A stretch of 64,000 nt of DNA from Lutjanus erythropterus (GCA_020091685.1 CM034601.1:9984419-10048418); one strand, 5' to 3'; counted from the first letter of the stretch, positions 1 through 13,600 are shown. Program-made: numbers and translations. Notes: a model not told the origin generated them from the letters alone.

Positions 1-386
1 GTGAGTGTGTGTGTGTGTTAAACGTCTTTTCTGCTGCTCCTTAATGTTTGATAGGTGGGGACTGGCGGGCGCTGCCTCATGTATTTTTAAGGGAAAAGTT
101 ACCCAGGCGTTCTGTGTGCTTTGTTCTGCCTTTTAGCTGGCCTACTTTAAACTTTGCTACAACAGCAGCAGCAGCAGAGTCAGATGTCGACTCCACCGGC
201 TGTCGTAAACAACATTTTCACACCTTTGAAGCACAAAAATCAGCCCCCTCTATCACAAAATCAACATACTGTATGTGCAATTACTCCGTCTAAGGACCAT
301 AAGCATGACAAAAATCTATGGATGCACTATAGTGTCCCAGTGAAGCTGTAATGATCATCAAGCACCAGAAAACATTATAATAATAA

Positions 387-472
387 GGGGTGCCCTAAAG
401 CTCAGTTGGTAGAACGTGCAGCCTACTGAGACTAAAAGTCTTCTGCAGTGGCCCCTGTTCAATTCCAGTCAG
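387..472 (+). repeat. tRNA-derived SINE head
   Basis: A box A-like stretch (AGCTCAGTTGGTAGAACGTG) is followed about 40 bp later by a box B-like stretch (GTTCAATTCCAG). This is the internal RNA polymerase III promoter layout of tRNA-derived SINEs. The intervening sequence does not form a clean anticodon arm, so this is a retroposon head rather than a tRNA gene. No clear SINE body or tail could be delimited downstream. Confidence 0.7.
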
Positions 473-2865
473 CCAAAAATTGATAATTTGAATATTTTTC
501 TGAGGGTATGTTAGTTGGGCTGGTCAAAAAATGTGACCCTTTCCTTGAAGACTTTATGTGCGAAACAGGAATTCTTCCCTCCGGTATGTCTGAAATGTCT
601 TTCTTGGAGTACTCTGTTTCTATCTTAGTCTCTCACTCACGGCAGAGGACGGGATTGCACATGCAACACAGTGCCAGTAAGAGGTTAAAATAACAGAAAG
701 CAAAAAAAAAAAGGTGTGAAGACTTTTCATATATGGGGAGAAGTCTCCTGGGAAAATCAGGAGGGTTGGCAAGTATGTCCACAGGCAGATTTCATGCAGG
801 TAGTCAGGTTTATATTTCAACAAATTTAAAAAAAGGCATCTAAAATACATCACTTACCCTAGCAGCAATGCTTTGAGCTAAATGCTAATAGCTGCATGCT
901 CATATTGACAATGCTAACATGTTTAGCAGGTATATTTTCTATCATGTTAACCATCTCAGTTTAGCACGTAAACCACTGACTGCATATAAAAATGGACCAT
1001 ATAGCTGCTCCCCAAAGTGAAGCCAAAGCATCTGGATTGCCCCCCTGGTGGCTGGTTGCAGTATTGGTCATAAACCCCGCCCCTTTTATGTAGGCAGATG
1101 AGACATGGGCCAAACTAAAACATCAAATCTTTTTCCTGTCATTTTATGTAGGTTTTTTTTTTTTGTATTTGATTCTATAAAATGATTGACAGTTGAGCCC
1201 TGAGTCAGCTGACTGTGTGGGGAGGAACTCAAAACAGCAGCTCCAACCTCGTTCACTACTGCTAAGACTCTGACTCCAAATGACATTAGAGGCAGCGCTG
1301 GTATCCGGGGTATTTGGCTTTGTTTTTGTGCATTGGGAGGAAACTAACAGCAAAATTATGCAACTAAATATCACCATTGTTCATGTCAACATGCTGACGT
1401 TAGTATTTGGCTCAACCCATGGTTGTAGATTGTCTGTGTTGGATATAAGCACTGCATCTCTATTTCAGGATTTACTGTACTCAATCACGTGGGAGCCTTC
1501 CTGAGAGGTGGCTCCGGGGTTGTGAACATGTTTCTTCATGGACTCTGGGGGTCAGAAACACAACAACACACTCCTCATGTAAAGCTGCATGTCAGCTCAA
1601 GTGTGATGGAGAAGAAAATACAGGAATCAGCAGGATTCTGAGTGTTGAGGTTCAGATATGATACGAGCGCTGTGTCAGTCATCTATAATGCAGGAAAACA
1701 CACCAGCTTAAATACACACAAAACATCACAAACCCTGCTGGGTGTGCGTGTGTGTGTGTGCGTCTACAGCATCATGTTGTGTATTTTCACCGGTGTATAT
1801 AATAAGTGTTTATTAGAACCTCTTGTGCATGCTGGTACAGTTTGTGAGATTTATTTATGAGTGTTTTTCTAACGTGCGTGTGTTCACTTTCTCGTGATTA
1901 ATGTGGGCATAAATCATTTAACTGTACATATGTATGTGCATTACTATTTGTCCATATATGTATGTGTGTGTGTGTGTGTGTGGGCGTCTGACTGTGTTTG
2001 TAACTTTACTGTTAATAACCTTGTGCCAGTTTTTACCCAAAGTATAAATTATTCAAGCACAAGCACACACACACACATACACACATCCATGCTATTGTAT
2101 AATTCTGTACAAATCAGCGCGTGTGTGTGTTTATCTGTGTGTGTGGCCTGCCGCCTTCCTATCACTCCTGATTTCCCGACTCCTCTGTGAATAAATGGCC
2201 GATTTGATCCATATAAAACTGTTATGGTTTATTGATCAACGTTTTGAATTATGAACGCTGTGTTTAAATATTCACGGAGCCGCTGGGACTTCCTCTGATG
2301 ATAAAATATTAACCTGCAACACACCATAGAAAATTAAGAATGTTGTTTGTGTAAAAAAAGCCGGCTTAACTCTACTGTTTTATTGTTGTGTGAATAGAAT
2401 AAAATTATTTCCTGTTGGCCTCCGTGGCCTGAGATTTATCCATAATGTCCCAGGTCATTATGGTGGTAGTTGTGGTGATATTTCATTTATCTGTGACATA
2501 TCTATTTCAAGTTTACTTTCTTAAGTAAACTAATAAAGAAGGAATGGTCATTTCATCACTATGGGACATTCTGTGCCCAAGACTTAAGCTTTACTGAGAA
2601 TTATGGGAGATGCCATGTGGATCATGCATTTTGGAGACCAACAGCAAATAAACAAATGTGCACATTTGGAAAAATCTGTCAGTATGCTACTCTCTGAAGT
2701 ATGTTTTTTTTTAGTGTTTTAAATGCATTTCTTCATCTCTAACCTGCTGTTATTTCGTGTCAAGCAAAGTAGCAAAAGACAGACCCAAAAATGCAGACTC
2801 AGACTGAGCAGCAACACTTCTAAGTGATTATGTGATAAAAAAAAAAAAAAGTAAATGAACCACAC
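473..2865. other. Non-coding stretch with microsatellites and a dispersed repeat
   Basis: No convincing exon is seen. The stretch holds a dispersed repeat at about 850-1110 that recurs inverted at about 8020-8110, a (GT)n tract at 1963-1982, and short CA/GT tracts near 2064-2085 and 2120-2145. The remainder is AT-rich unique-looking DNA. Open frames here are short and made of simple sequence. Confidence 0.5.
850..1110 (-). repeat. Dispersed repeat copy carrying a CTCF-like motif
   Basis: Read on the minus strand, about 1014-1110 matches the plus strand at about 8020-8105: a TTTGGCCCATG start, a GACCAATACTGCAACCAGCC-type middle, then CCACCAGGGGGGC and an AAGC/TTTGGCTTCACTTT end. A GCTAA-rich part follows at 850-960. 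Two copies in opposite orientation 7 kb apart support an interspersed repeat. Confidence 0.65.
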
Positions 2866-3803
2866 AGGATGTCACGATACCAGAAATGTAGTTGTTGATA
2901 CCAATACCAGTGAATTTCCAAAATTCTCAACACCCAATTCAACGCCACTGTTAAAAAAAATAAATAAATAAATAAAACACTAACATTCTGCCATTTTTAT
3001 TTTTCTGTGCCACAAAACTCTTCTGAGCTTGTAGGACAAAAGACTGAGGGAGTTATTTATTATGCCTGACACACTGTCAGGGGAGTACGTTGCCATGTCT
3101 GGGAAGTAACAAAGTGCAAAAGTGATTTCTACTGCTGCTGCTTTGAATATAAGTTGAACTCACAGTGCAGCAGTAGTTTAAATTCACTGACATGTGAGAC
3201 ACAGAATGCTAATGCTATATTTTGTGTATTTTGATGACAGATGACAGAGACTGAACAGTGAGGCAACACAACGGCAGTTACAGTATGTTTTCACTATGTT
3301 AGCCTAAACATAGCAGCCTTTAGCACTTAGCCATTGCAAACATAGTGGAACATAGCAGTGCAGCTGTCGCATTGCATAAATAATGGTATTGTGCACTTTA
3401 GGATAACAAGGAGAACAATTTGGGTACACATGAAGTGACACAAATTCACCATCTGTAGGTTGCTTGCACTAATCCCTGATTGTCCACCACGACTACAAAG
3501 TACGTCCATACATGACTCTGTTTACTGTTTGTCTCTTCAGCGAGTCGAGCTGTCACTGCAGCTGCACATGTCGCTGTCTTACACATGTAGTTGTTTATTG
3601 CCAGTGGCTGTATATCTTCTTCCTTTGGCATTTAATGGCAGACGACAGCACTTAGACAAGTACATATATGCTGTCCCTGTCATGTCCAGAGGAAGTGCAT
3701 CTACAGTAATATTGTAAAAGAAAAAAAATAGACAAGTACCATCACGTTTCTCAAATGTTTGGCATCAACCTGGTGCCTAAGTATTGGTTCGTGAGACATC
3801 CCT
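2866..3803. mobile_element. Degenerate DNA transposon with imperfect TIRs
   Basis: The left end reads AGGATGTCACGATACCAG. The right end, reverse-complemented, reads AGGGATGTCTCACGAACCAATA, so the ends are imperfect inverted repeats about 940 bp apart. No transposase-like open frame is seen inside, so the copy is non-autonomous. This end sequence resembles abundant teleost hAT-like elements, but the family is inferred from memory. Confidence 0.5.
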
Positions 3804-5149
3804 AAAAACAACAGGTCCAAAGGTCCAAAATAATCATGAAAACACAGAAAGGGACAGGAAAAATGACACAGAGGACAACAAGGAAGGGTTCACAGCCTTG
3901 CTAACGTTAGGTCACTCGGCTCTTTTTACTCTTACTGCTTAGAAGAGCTGCCAAAAATGAAAGTCACTGACATACACTGTCTTGCGAGGTAAGCTGGAGG
4001 TAAAGGTAACTGGACGTTGCTGTAGAGTGGATGGAAAGTAAAAAGACATGCAGTTCATGAAACAGATACACTACATTGTGCAAGTATAGAATTAGTTGTA
4101 TGCTCTCGATCTCTCCATGACGGCTGATCTATGTTTATATTCCAGGGTGTGGCATTAGGGAGGCTCGCAGATCAAGGGTGGAGTGTCCCAAAGTATGTCA
4201 TTGATTTTTGCGTAGTCTACAAGATAGAATTGTTGTAATTTTCTTTGGAAAAAGGAAAATATCTTTTGTTGTGATGCACACTAATAAATGGTGTCTTTCA
4301 CTAACCCAAATAAGTGGATTTGGCGTTTTGTTACTCTTTAAAAATGCCACCTTTTCTTTATCCATGAAGTGACGAACATAAAACCTAATCCTATAAAATG
4401 TGATGAAGCCACTCAGTAACCGCTCCATCAGCACACGTCAGCTCCCCTGAGGACGAACAGATCAGACGACACATATGGACGCAGGAAGTGCATAATGAAG
4501 CTCAACACATCTTAAAAGGTTTTTAATAGCCCTGAAGACATTGATCTGTGTGCTAATAAAACAGTCTGCTCCTATTGCTCCTATGAGCCCAATATTCCGC
4601 TGTAATAATAAAACTTGTTTCACTGGGATGTAGGGTGATCTTGTTTCTAATGTAACCCAGTTTAAATCATACCAGCTGCACTGCTTACTGTACATGCATG
4701 TCTCATTGATTTAATAGTTTAATTATCCACTTTATAACACCGTTCAGAGAGCAGACGACATCATTAGTAGTACCCAACAACTCACCCGAACTTTACAACT
4801 AAATAGGTCACTGTTCACACACATATAACGTTTATAAGAACAATCATATGTTTGTAACCAAAAAATATCTTTTAACCCTTTTAGATTACATCATGGTCAT
4901 GTTGTGCAATATATCCCTAAAAACAACAACAAATACATATCTTTGTGTTCTTCTATCAAAATCTAATCATGCTTTCTTCCTGTAAAACTAAATATGATGT
5001 GTGCTTTGTAAGTAACATGCTTGAACCAACCAACCAGTTTCAACCCAATCCACCCATCAGTCATCAACTTTAAGCAGCACAGAGATAAGATTAATTTGTT
5101 AGCTCGCTAGCAACAGCATTGTCCGTTTCGGTTATGGCACGCCCAGTTT
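3804..5149. other. Non-coding, no supported feature
   Basis: AT-rich sequence with scattered short open frames lacking any recognisable protein. I see no splice-flanked coding segment, RNA gene or intact mobile element. Confidence 0.4.
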
Positions 5150-5795
5150 TAAATGTTCAAATCAAATACGGATCCGGAGACACGCCTCTTCTGGTGGCCC
5201 ACCACTGGACCTGACTTCAGAAAAAAAAAAAGAACTGTAATTGATGGCGAGCTGCCATCCAGACGAGGTCTTTTTCAGAGGCATTCCTGTTTATTTCAGC
5301 AAGGAAATGTCAAGACACATTCTGCAGGTGTTACAGCAGTGTGGCTTCATAGTAGAAGAGTTCAAGAGTTTGGATACTTGACTGCTCTGCCTGCAGTCCA
5401 GACGTGTCTCCCACTGAAAAGGTGCGGTGCATTATGAAGCGCACAATACGACAACAGAGACCCTGGACTGTTTGAGAACTCAAGTCATATATCACGCAAG
5501 AACGAGAAAGAATTTCACTTTCAAAACTTCAACAATTGGTGTCCACAGTTTCCAAATGATTACTGGGTGTTAAAATAAAAGGTATCACAGTGGTAAACAT
5601 GATCTTGTCCCAACTTTTCTGGAACATGTTGCAGGCACCAAATTCAGAATGTATATACAAATAATAATAAAGTTACTCAAGTTGAACATAAATATCTTGT
5701 CTTTGTATTGTATTCAGTTGAATATATTGCATTCTGTTCTTATTTACATTTTACAGAACATCCCCTCTTTTACACCATTGGGGTTGTACATAAAT
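5150..5795 (+). mobile_element. Tc1/mariner-like transposase remnant and 3' end
   Basis: The frame starting at 5153 contains FQQGNVKTHSAGVTAVWL followed by HSRRV. This resembles the second catalytic-Asp block of Tc1/mariner transposases (FQQDN.KPH type) with the Asp changed to Gly. The frame then shifts, but the DNA still reads as the usual C-terminal part (near 5400-5560). The distal end carries the teleost element tail with CTTGTCCCAACTTTTCTGGA, finishing near TTGGGGTTGTA. Only the C-terminal half is present, so it cannot be active. Confidence 0.65.
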
Positions 5796-6544
5796 TCCCA
5801 GCTTTCTGCTGATGATTTTCTGCTGATGTCATGTCATGTCACTCTGTAAAACATTCAACAACCCACATGTACAAACAATATTTTAAAAGATGATTTTGAT
5901 GAGATTTATGATCCACTCCCATGACCGGTTCACTCTTCTTTTACGGTCCACGTTTGACTGAGAAATTAAGAAAAACATTCTGCAGACTTTTTTTCTTCCC
6001 AAATGTTGTTCCCCCTCAGCTGTATTTGATGGCGCCGTTAAAAATTGAACAAAAGCTGAAACGCTTATTCACAGATTGCTGTCTGCAGTCGCCCTCAGAC
6101 CGCACTCAAACCCCAGCGGCCCACAGACCAATGAGGAGCGGTCTTTAACGGCTCACGTGTCGGCAGCGTTTGGCTGAAACCTCACATCTCCAAGACTCTG
6201 GCACAGAAGCCTTCATCTGAAGATCTGCTGCATACTTTGTTTTCATCTCTCCAGCTGTTTTTCCCTGTTTGAAGTTTGTATCCATGTGAGAAATACTTTA
6301 GAAATTCTCATTACTTATAGTTTGTTCAATGCTGGTATTGTCATTGGGTTTATTACGGTGATAGGACGGTGTTTTTACAATGCATTTACTCAAATGACCT
6401 GATCTCTATGAGTAGTTTTGGTGGCTAAACTTGAACAAACTGAAAAAAATTTAAAATGTGTGGACATGACATGTAAAATGTCCTTAAAATGGTCATACTA
6501 TTTAAAAGCCATCCCATGAGGTCACATCGCTCAGAGCTCTGCAC
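5796..6544. other. Non-coding, no supported feature
   Basis: No exon, RNA gene or complete repeat could be supported. The open frame at 5921-6148 has no recognisable protein features. Confidence 0.35.
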
Positions 6545-7423
6545 CAGTGTTGCCAACTTGGCATCTCTGTTGCCAGATTTAGGGACTTTTCAAACCCTCT
6601 TGGTGACTTTATTTGCAAAAAGCAACTATCGAAAAATTTAGCGGTTTATTCCTCTCTTGTGCCATCCTGACAGGCAGTTCAGTTTGTGCTGAGAAGGGAA
6701 CCCCAGACCCGTGTAAAATCTTGCGAGAGTGACCAACTAACCCAAAATATGATATTGCTGGAGCGGAGAGGTTCCCTTACAGACACAACGAAGGAGGACG
6801 CTGCTCGTTTGCTGCTGGAGAGGGAGTTCAGTTTTGATGAGTTTCTATGGCTGTGTTGATTCTAGCTCTGAGTTTTTCTCAGGGCTGAAACTTTTCTTTT
6901 GCTCTATTAAAATCTTGTGGCTTGTAAAGATGTTTATAGTCTGTTTATCATGTCATTACCTTCTCTGGCACTTTCTGTCCAGATCTCTGGATTAGGTTGT
7001 TCCTGCATGGAGTCATCAGAGTGCCATTAAAAAAAAAAAAAAGAAGAAATCTGTAGAAGAATAAGAAAATAAATGTGGAAATTAAATTATTTTTATCCAG
7101 TAAATATTTAAATAGTTTTAACTTGTAAATATTTTAAAAGCTCATTTGATCTTCTCCCTTCCTTTGAAGATTTTTAAAACCTTTTTTACTTCAAATATGT
7201 TGTCCCTGTTGTGAGTTTGTGATTATTTAGCCAGACTTCTCTACCTTTTACATGGCTTAAGGTTATGTCTTCCATTTTTGCTGTAACAGACACAAGCTGC
7301 ATGCAAACACTTGCATGACGACATAATCAATATGCAAATTATCATCTGACATCATTTGGCAACTTTAAGCGACTTTAGGAGCCAGTGCTACCTACTTTCA
7401 TCAGAAAATAGGTGGCAACACTG
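6545..7423. mobile_element. hAT-like non-autonomous element with CAGTGTTGCCA TIRs
   Basis: The left end CAGTGTTGCCAAC and the right end TGGCAACACTG are 11-bp perfect inverted repeats bounding 879 bp. Flanking 8-mers (CTCTGCAC and GTCCACAC) agree at five of eight positions, consistent with a decayed hAT-type target duplication. The inside is AT-rich and lacks a long open frame. Confidence 0.6.
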
Positions 7424-10335
7424 GTCCACACCAGCATCAATTAAAGTCAGGGTCCTCAAACTGCTGGTCAGAGGGCTTCATCTTGGTCTTGAGACTATTT
7501 CATATGGCCGCTTACATGTTTCAAATGCACTGTTAAATCTGGCCAGCAAATTGTTGTTGTCATTTCTTTTATTTAAATACTTTATCAATGATTAGCAGCA
7601 GGGCAGGAATTTCATGCTGGCAATAAAGGCCATGGCCGCCCCTCAGTTCAGTCCCATGCCCCTCAAGAAATCACAAGCCCTGAGGCCACAGTGGCCTTGA
7701 TGCCACCCTCCTCAGTGCCCCAGTTTATTTGGCAGTTTTCTCCTCTGCCTCTGTCCTGTAAGGAGAAACACTGCCTAAAGAGCCAGTAGTGGGTTTGATT
7801 TCTAGTCTGTTATGACTCACAAGAAAACCGGGCTATTTATGACTACAGTTTGTTAAATCAATGAAAGAAGAAGACTAGAAACTCAACATACAGCATTACA
7901 CACATAATGCATATCGCAAGCCTAACGAGTATTATATCCTGATGTTTGTAACATTACAGTGTGATAAGAACTAACAAAAATGAAAGAAACCATGTTTGAG
8001 TCTACTTTAATGTTTTAGTTTGGCCCATGTTAGGATTTATGACTTGTACTGCAGCCAGCCACCAGGGGGCGATTGAGATGATTTGGCTTTACTTTTAGCG
8101 AGCTCTCATAATGTCCATTTCTATATACACAGTCTGTGCACTGAAGATGGAGAAGATGGCAAATATACCTGCTGAACATCAGCCTGTTAACATCGTGATG
8201 ACTTGTATGTTCACAAGCTGAAACTCAGCATTTAGCTCGAATCATCATCGTGCCTTGGGTCACTTTCTAAAACTCATGAGGGTTGAAACAAAGATGGATA
8301 TTACAAACTACCACCTGTCACTGAGCCAAAATGCTGTAAGCGTATTTAACAAACACTGTGGCTAAATATTTCATCACCTTCAACTCTCTGGAGAATTAAT
8401 CCAGAAATCCAAATGTTAGACTCTGCTGCTTCAGGAGTCAACTGACTGCTTAAACAGGTTTGTCCCATTATCATGACAGTTTTGTTTTCCTGTCACCTCT
8501 GTGTGTATGTGTTTGTGTGTGAGTGTGTGTGTGTGTGTGTTTGAGTCTCAGCAGGTGAAGCAAACCAATTACAGCTGCCCGGCACTCGCCTGCGTCCGTC
8601 TCAGCTGATACAGAGGGAATGTGCAGTGAAAGCAGCCGTAAATGGGAGCAAAACTCTTTTGAAGCAAAATGTTTTCGCTGATTTCAGCATCTCAGCTCTA
8701 AGCACAACAAATTGTATATTCCCCCTCCTCCAACTGGTTTCCCTGACACACACTCTTTCTGACTTTCCTTCTATAGAAATGTGTATTGTGTGTATAATTG
8801 TGCTGTAGACAAAATGCATTATCTCATCTCTTATGTCGGCTTAGTCGCGCCAAAAGGTGAATGTATGAATAATGCACCAATGTTTCAATTCATTTCACGC
8901 GTTATCATAACGCCTGTCTTGCTTTTTGAGTGATATTTCATGCGATTTAGTCTGCACAGATGCAGAGATGGCGTGTAATTTTACGCACAAATGTCAGAAA
9001 GAAAAAAAGCCAGATGACATAATATAAAGAGTGAGAAAGTCCCCATATGGAGGAGGCTGCAGTGGAATTGTCTAACATGCACAACCAAAAGTTTTTTACT
9101 TCTTTTTTTCTTTTTGACTTGAGTATGCAAGTTAACTTATAACCAGGGATACTGACAGTGACCATAATTTTAGCGTGGAGCCCAATCTGGGAGAAGCGTT
9201 TCTATCAGCACTGGTTTAGCAGCCCACCAGTTGCATGCATTAAGTTTTCTCACGTGATGCTACTCAGCCAATCAGTCTTTTTAAGACTTTTTAAGGAAAC
9301 ATAGAAAAACTGTTGGAGAAACAAGTGAGTCAGAGAAAAGTAATATCACATGGTGTGCTCTAAAAAGAGTAGACAGCTAAAACAGAGCTGTTAATCAAGA
9401 ATAGACAGACTCTTACATGTTCATTCTTCTAATGGGCAGTTCCACACCAGTGTCTCCTGTTCCAAGAAAAGCAAGTTAGCACTTAGCTGAGCTTACATTA
9501 GCTGTGTCAACTCTAGACACACTAATATCACAACAAAGACTCGTAAGTAGCGGTTGATTGGCAGTTGATTTACAGTTCTTGTTTTTACTCAGTTTCTCCT
9601 CCAGAGGAGATTAGGGACAGAAGTCCTTGCACACTCCTTGTCCTCCAGTCCTGGGAAAGCATCCACTGTATGTACACATTTGGCGAGCTACTCCGAGAGG
9701 GACGTACGTTAGGGACAGGTAATACCAAACTTTTTAAATATGATATAATACAGATACTTTTTATTATACTTTCAATGATATCGATACTGATCATTTTATT
9801 AGATGGGTATGTTTTTTTCAAACTAATGGTCATTTTTTAGGAAAAAAAAGAAATAAGATTTAAAAAGATTATACATAATAGGCCAGGAGTAGCAGTAGAT
9901 ATCTCTGTCTTTGACATAATGTCAAAAGTGATATTTTTCATATTCTGTTGATTAACTTTGGTTGATTTATGTTTTTGGCAAAAAATTCTTACACATGGCT
10001 CCTTTAAAGTGGTGTAATAGACCTGCTCTACTGTGCAATAATATCACACTTAATTTAGAAAGGAGCAAGTGAAGTAAAAGAAGATGAGCGAAATTAGTTC
10101 TGAGGTGAAGATGAGACACCAGACTTCCCCTGATGACACTGATGCAGTCTGCAGAAAAGTCTCCTTTCTGTCTCTTTCCCCTCTTCTGCCCCTTAATCTT
10201 GTTTTCTATCCGGTCCTCTCCTTCTTTCTCACACCCTCCCTGCCTCTGAGTGATGGTGAGAGGTAAAAACAGAAAAGCAGAGGGGGAGGAAAGAGAGGGA
10301 AAAGAGGAAGAGAGGGGGCGGGAGGCAGAGAAGCC
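7424..10335. other. Non-coding stretch with repeats
   Basis: Contains the plus-oriented copy of the dispersed repeat with the CCACCAGGGGGCG motif (about 8020-8110) and a (GT)n tract at about 8511-8540. A degenerate repeat-like block lies at about 9540-10010. No exon is recognised. Confidence 0.4.
8020..8110 (+). repeat. Second copy of the CTCF-motif repeat
   Basis: Matches the reverse complement of about 1014-1110. It includes TTTGGCCCATG, the CAGCCAGCCACCAGGGGGCG core (motif at 8059-8071) and TTTGGCTT. It lies in the opposite orientation to the copy near 1 kb. Confidence 0.65.
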
Positions 10336-10652
10336 ATTTTATAAGTGAGTGACCTGGAAATGTCAGAGATGAGGAGCGAGAGTTTCTACAAGACACACAC
10401 ACACACACACTTCTCTCTAACTCACACTAATATAAATTCATACACTCTCGCGCACTTTCTTTCTGACACATTCATGAACACACGCACTTTTCAGGGTGAG
10501 ACAGCCCTGCAGGTGGTTCTCCTTCTCTCTTGTAAAAGGACTTTTGCCTTTGAAGTGAGTGAAGCAAAATCAAAAAGAAGCTACAGGAAAGTTGTATTAC
10601 ATCAGCTGTGAGAAAGGTTCGCACTCCGGCGGCCCCGCATGGCGACGACAGG
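10260..10652 (+). promoter_or_regulatory. Putative promoter and first exon of an unidentified plus-strand gene
   Basis: A purine-rich block with a GGGGGCGGGAG GC box (10312-10325) precedes a TATA-like TTTTATAAG (10335-10343). About 270 bp of possible 5' leader follows. It ends in a GC-rich stretch with a strong Kozak context, CCCCGCATGGCGACGACAG, and then GTAACTG, a plausible splice donor at 10652/10653. The implied protein start is Met-Ala-Thr-Thr with the next codon split. I could not find the downstream exons, so the gene is unidentified and the call is inference from motif order. Confidence 0.35.
10393..10410. repeat. (CA)n microsatellite
   Basis: Uninterrupted CA dinucleotides inside the putative 5' leader. 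Confidence 0.9.
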
Positions 10653-13600
10653 TAACTGCTGGAGAATTTCACCACCCATACATGACGTCAGTTAACCAAA
10701 GCTGTGTTCAAATATTTAGCACTATGTGCTAATATAACTTGTTAGCAGCTGTTGTTGGACTATTTGTTATAACTTCATGAGTCTGTATTTTCAGCTAAAT
10801 AACTGGGTTAAAGGAGCAATACGCAGCAATTTCACATGCAGACGGTAAGTGTTAAACAGGTGGAAATCCTATTTAACATACAATCTATGGTTGAAGTGAG
10901 CTGGTTCCCCCTGCCACCTCCTCCTCAGACTTGGGGAAGCTCAGGCAGGCTGCAGGAGCACCGCAAAAGTGCAGGATGACTGCAACATCGTAAATTGACA
11001 ATAACAAGGAACAACGAGTCCTAGACTGTATGTTGATTGGTTGTTTATAAGTGTCAACTGTTTGCCAATGTAAAATTAAGCACATTATCCTGAAAAAAGC
11101 CCACTGCTACGAAAAAGACTCTGGACTTTGAGTTGAGTTGCTGTCTGTTTCACTGCCTGCCACATTAACATGTTGCTCAGTCTAACTGTTATAAACACTT
11201 GCTCCTTCTACAAGATTATTTATCATTTACTATGAGTCATGAACAGACACTCATTCAGTGAACATTCTGCATTAATTTCATTAATTTAGCTGAGCTTATT
11301 TGCCAGCTACAGTTAGTCGGGGTTTGTAGTTACTTTAGCAACAAGTAAAGCTAAAGTATCTAGGACATTTTGGCTTTAGTTTAGTACACTGAGAAGTGGA
11401 GAAGCATTTATTTATATCAGTGTTTATGCTAATCACTTTATCTCATCTCGTCTGTGTGAGAGCTGATGTAGCTCAGAAAGTCCTGACCGATCTGCTGGTT
11501 AACAAGAAGGTTCGGTAACAAATAGGTGGTCTGTTCAAATTCTGAAACTGTTATCTTGTTGCATGTCCAGAAACATAGTAAAACCAAGGACCAAGGACTA
11601 AAAAGCTTCAATGCTTTAGTGCATCTCTGAAAGAGGTGTTTTTAACCACAAGACTATCCAGAAACACATTTAAGACCAGGATAATTCAGTCAGTGTTGGA
11701 GGCTTAGTGTTATGGTAATGTTGCTGGCTTGTTGGCTTAATGTGTTAAAGCCTGAAATATTAAAACCCCATCACGCTGTACTGGCAAAGAAGAACAGAGA
11801 GTTTGCCAGCAGAGCCTCACAAACAGAATGAACTATGAATCATTATAAAGCTTTGGCCTGAAAAATAACCACAACTGAACCAACATTCCCTGCCTCAATC
11901 CACACAAAGCACTCTGTTTTGAACTGATCAAAGCTTTTTGTGACAGCAGGGATGCTATTCAGAAACCACAACCTGTTGTGAGGAACACAGACTGCAGCAC
12001 TAACTAACGGGAGAGGTAATTCTGGTCTGATGAGTTGTTTTTTTCGTAGACCTTTGTGAAGGCAGGGGGAAGGAGGACTGAAGCTGTTCCAAATGTGCCA
12101 CATTTATTATATTTTTTATATCAAGAGTGTGACAAAGAAACAGGCAGAGCTTCAGAATAGGCTGCCCTAGCATGCTAACATTCGCTAATGAGCACACAAA
12201 GCCTACAGCTGAGGCTGATGGAAACATTATTTTTGCAGGTATTTGGCCTGCAACTGTGATGGCGCTAAATTAATGACAAGGTTAGTGATTACAAGGTAAC
12301 TCGAACACAGGGCCATTCTGAGGCACAGCTGGGGCAATTCAATGATTCATTTGTGAAAATAAAAGGCATAAAAAGGCTCATAGGATAGTGAGGCAGGCAA
12401 GGGTCAAAACCAGAGGGTAGCAGTCCTATACGGGCAGTCAGTTAGAAAAGGAACGCTGACAAATCCAAAAGCTGATAAACATGCAAAATGGTCACATTTG
12501 CTGGTTGCAGGTGTTAGAAAAACAGGAAACAGATGCACACAAGAGGGAACTGTAGTTATATTTCATGTGGTAGGCTTGTCTATTTTTAAAAGACATCAAA
12601 TTTTGAAGACGGTTGAAAGAAGTTGCAAGGGGACCTGTAAAAGCAACATAAAGTAAAGCTAAGATCTTAAATTAGCTGATGTTAGCAAGACGCTCTATAA
12701 GTTGCCAGCTGATCTACATCAATCACTAGCTAGTTACATCTAATACCAAAATGCTAGCTAAATAGGTAGGTAATCTACATCAATCATTAGCTAGCAAGTG
12801 TTTTGCTAAAATTAGCTAACTTAAGATGTGACTATTATGTGTCATTTTTAGAGGTCTCCTAGCCCCAGCGTGCTGGCATCACAGAATCACATGAGGCGTC
12901 ACATAAGACAACAGTGCACAGATGAACAAGTGACTCTGCTCGTCGGAGCTTTTAACTGATAAACTCATGGATTAAAACATAAAGCTGTGTCCCTTGATAA
13001 ACGGACAGTTGCTTCTTCTGAAACAGTTAATCAAAAAGATTGCCTTGTGTTATGATGTGTGAGGTGGGATCTGTGTGTGTTTGCTTAGTGCATGCAGCGC
13101 TGTGTCAGCGCTGTAAAAAGTGTCCACTCGTCTTGCTCCCTCTCTCAGCTTAAAAAAGCTGGCATGAATTTTAACATAAAGAGCAGTGAACATGTAACTC
13201 AGCAGCGTCCTGTCCCACCGTGCTGGATAGAATTTTAATTAGATGTCGGTCTGGTTCAGATCGTGTCCTTACATAGATCTGTGTAAAATTGGTGGATGAA
13301 ACTGACCCCTCATTCTGCCTCCTCACCTTTTACACAGACAGTGAGGCAGAATAATGGTAAAATATTTCCACCTTGAACAGGCTGTGTGAAAGGGAATCTA
13401 TGAATATCTATGAACAGGAAACAGGAAAGGATAAAGTTGACCTAAGTTTCCCTTGCCAGGTAACAAGCTTTGGAACAGAGCGCAAAAAGGGGTGGTACAT
13501 AGGAAGCACCAACATACATACATACATAAATGTATGCCAAATTTAATGGCAGTCCATCCAACAGCTGTTGAGATATTTGAAATAAAAGGTTTAAATTATC

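Noticed and set aside
387-472. Possible functional tRNA gene
   Set aside because: A and B boxes are present but the cloverleaf cannot be closed with an acceptor stem; it fits a SINE head.
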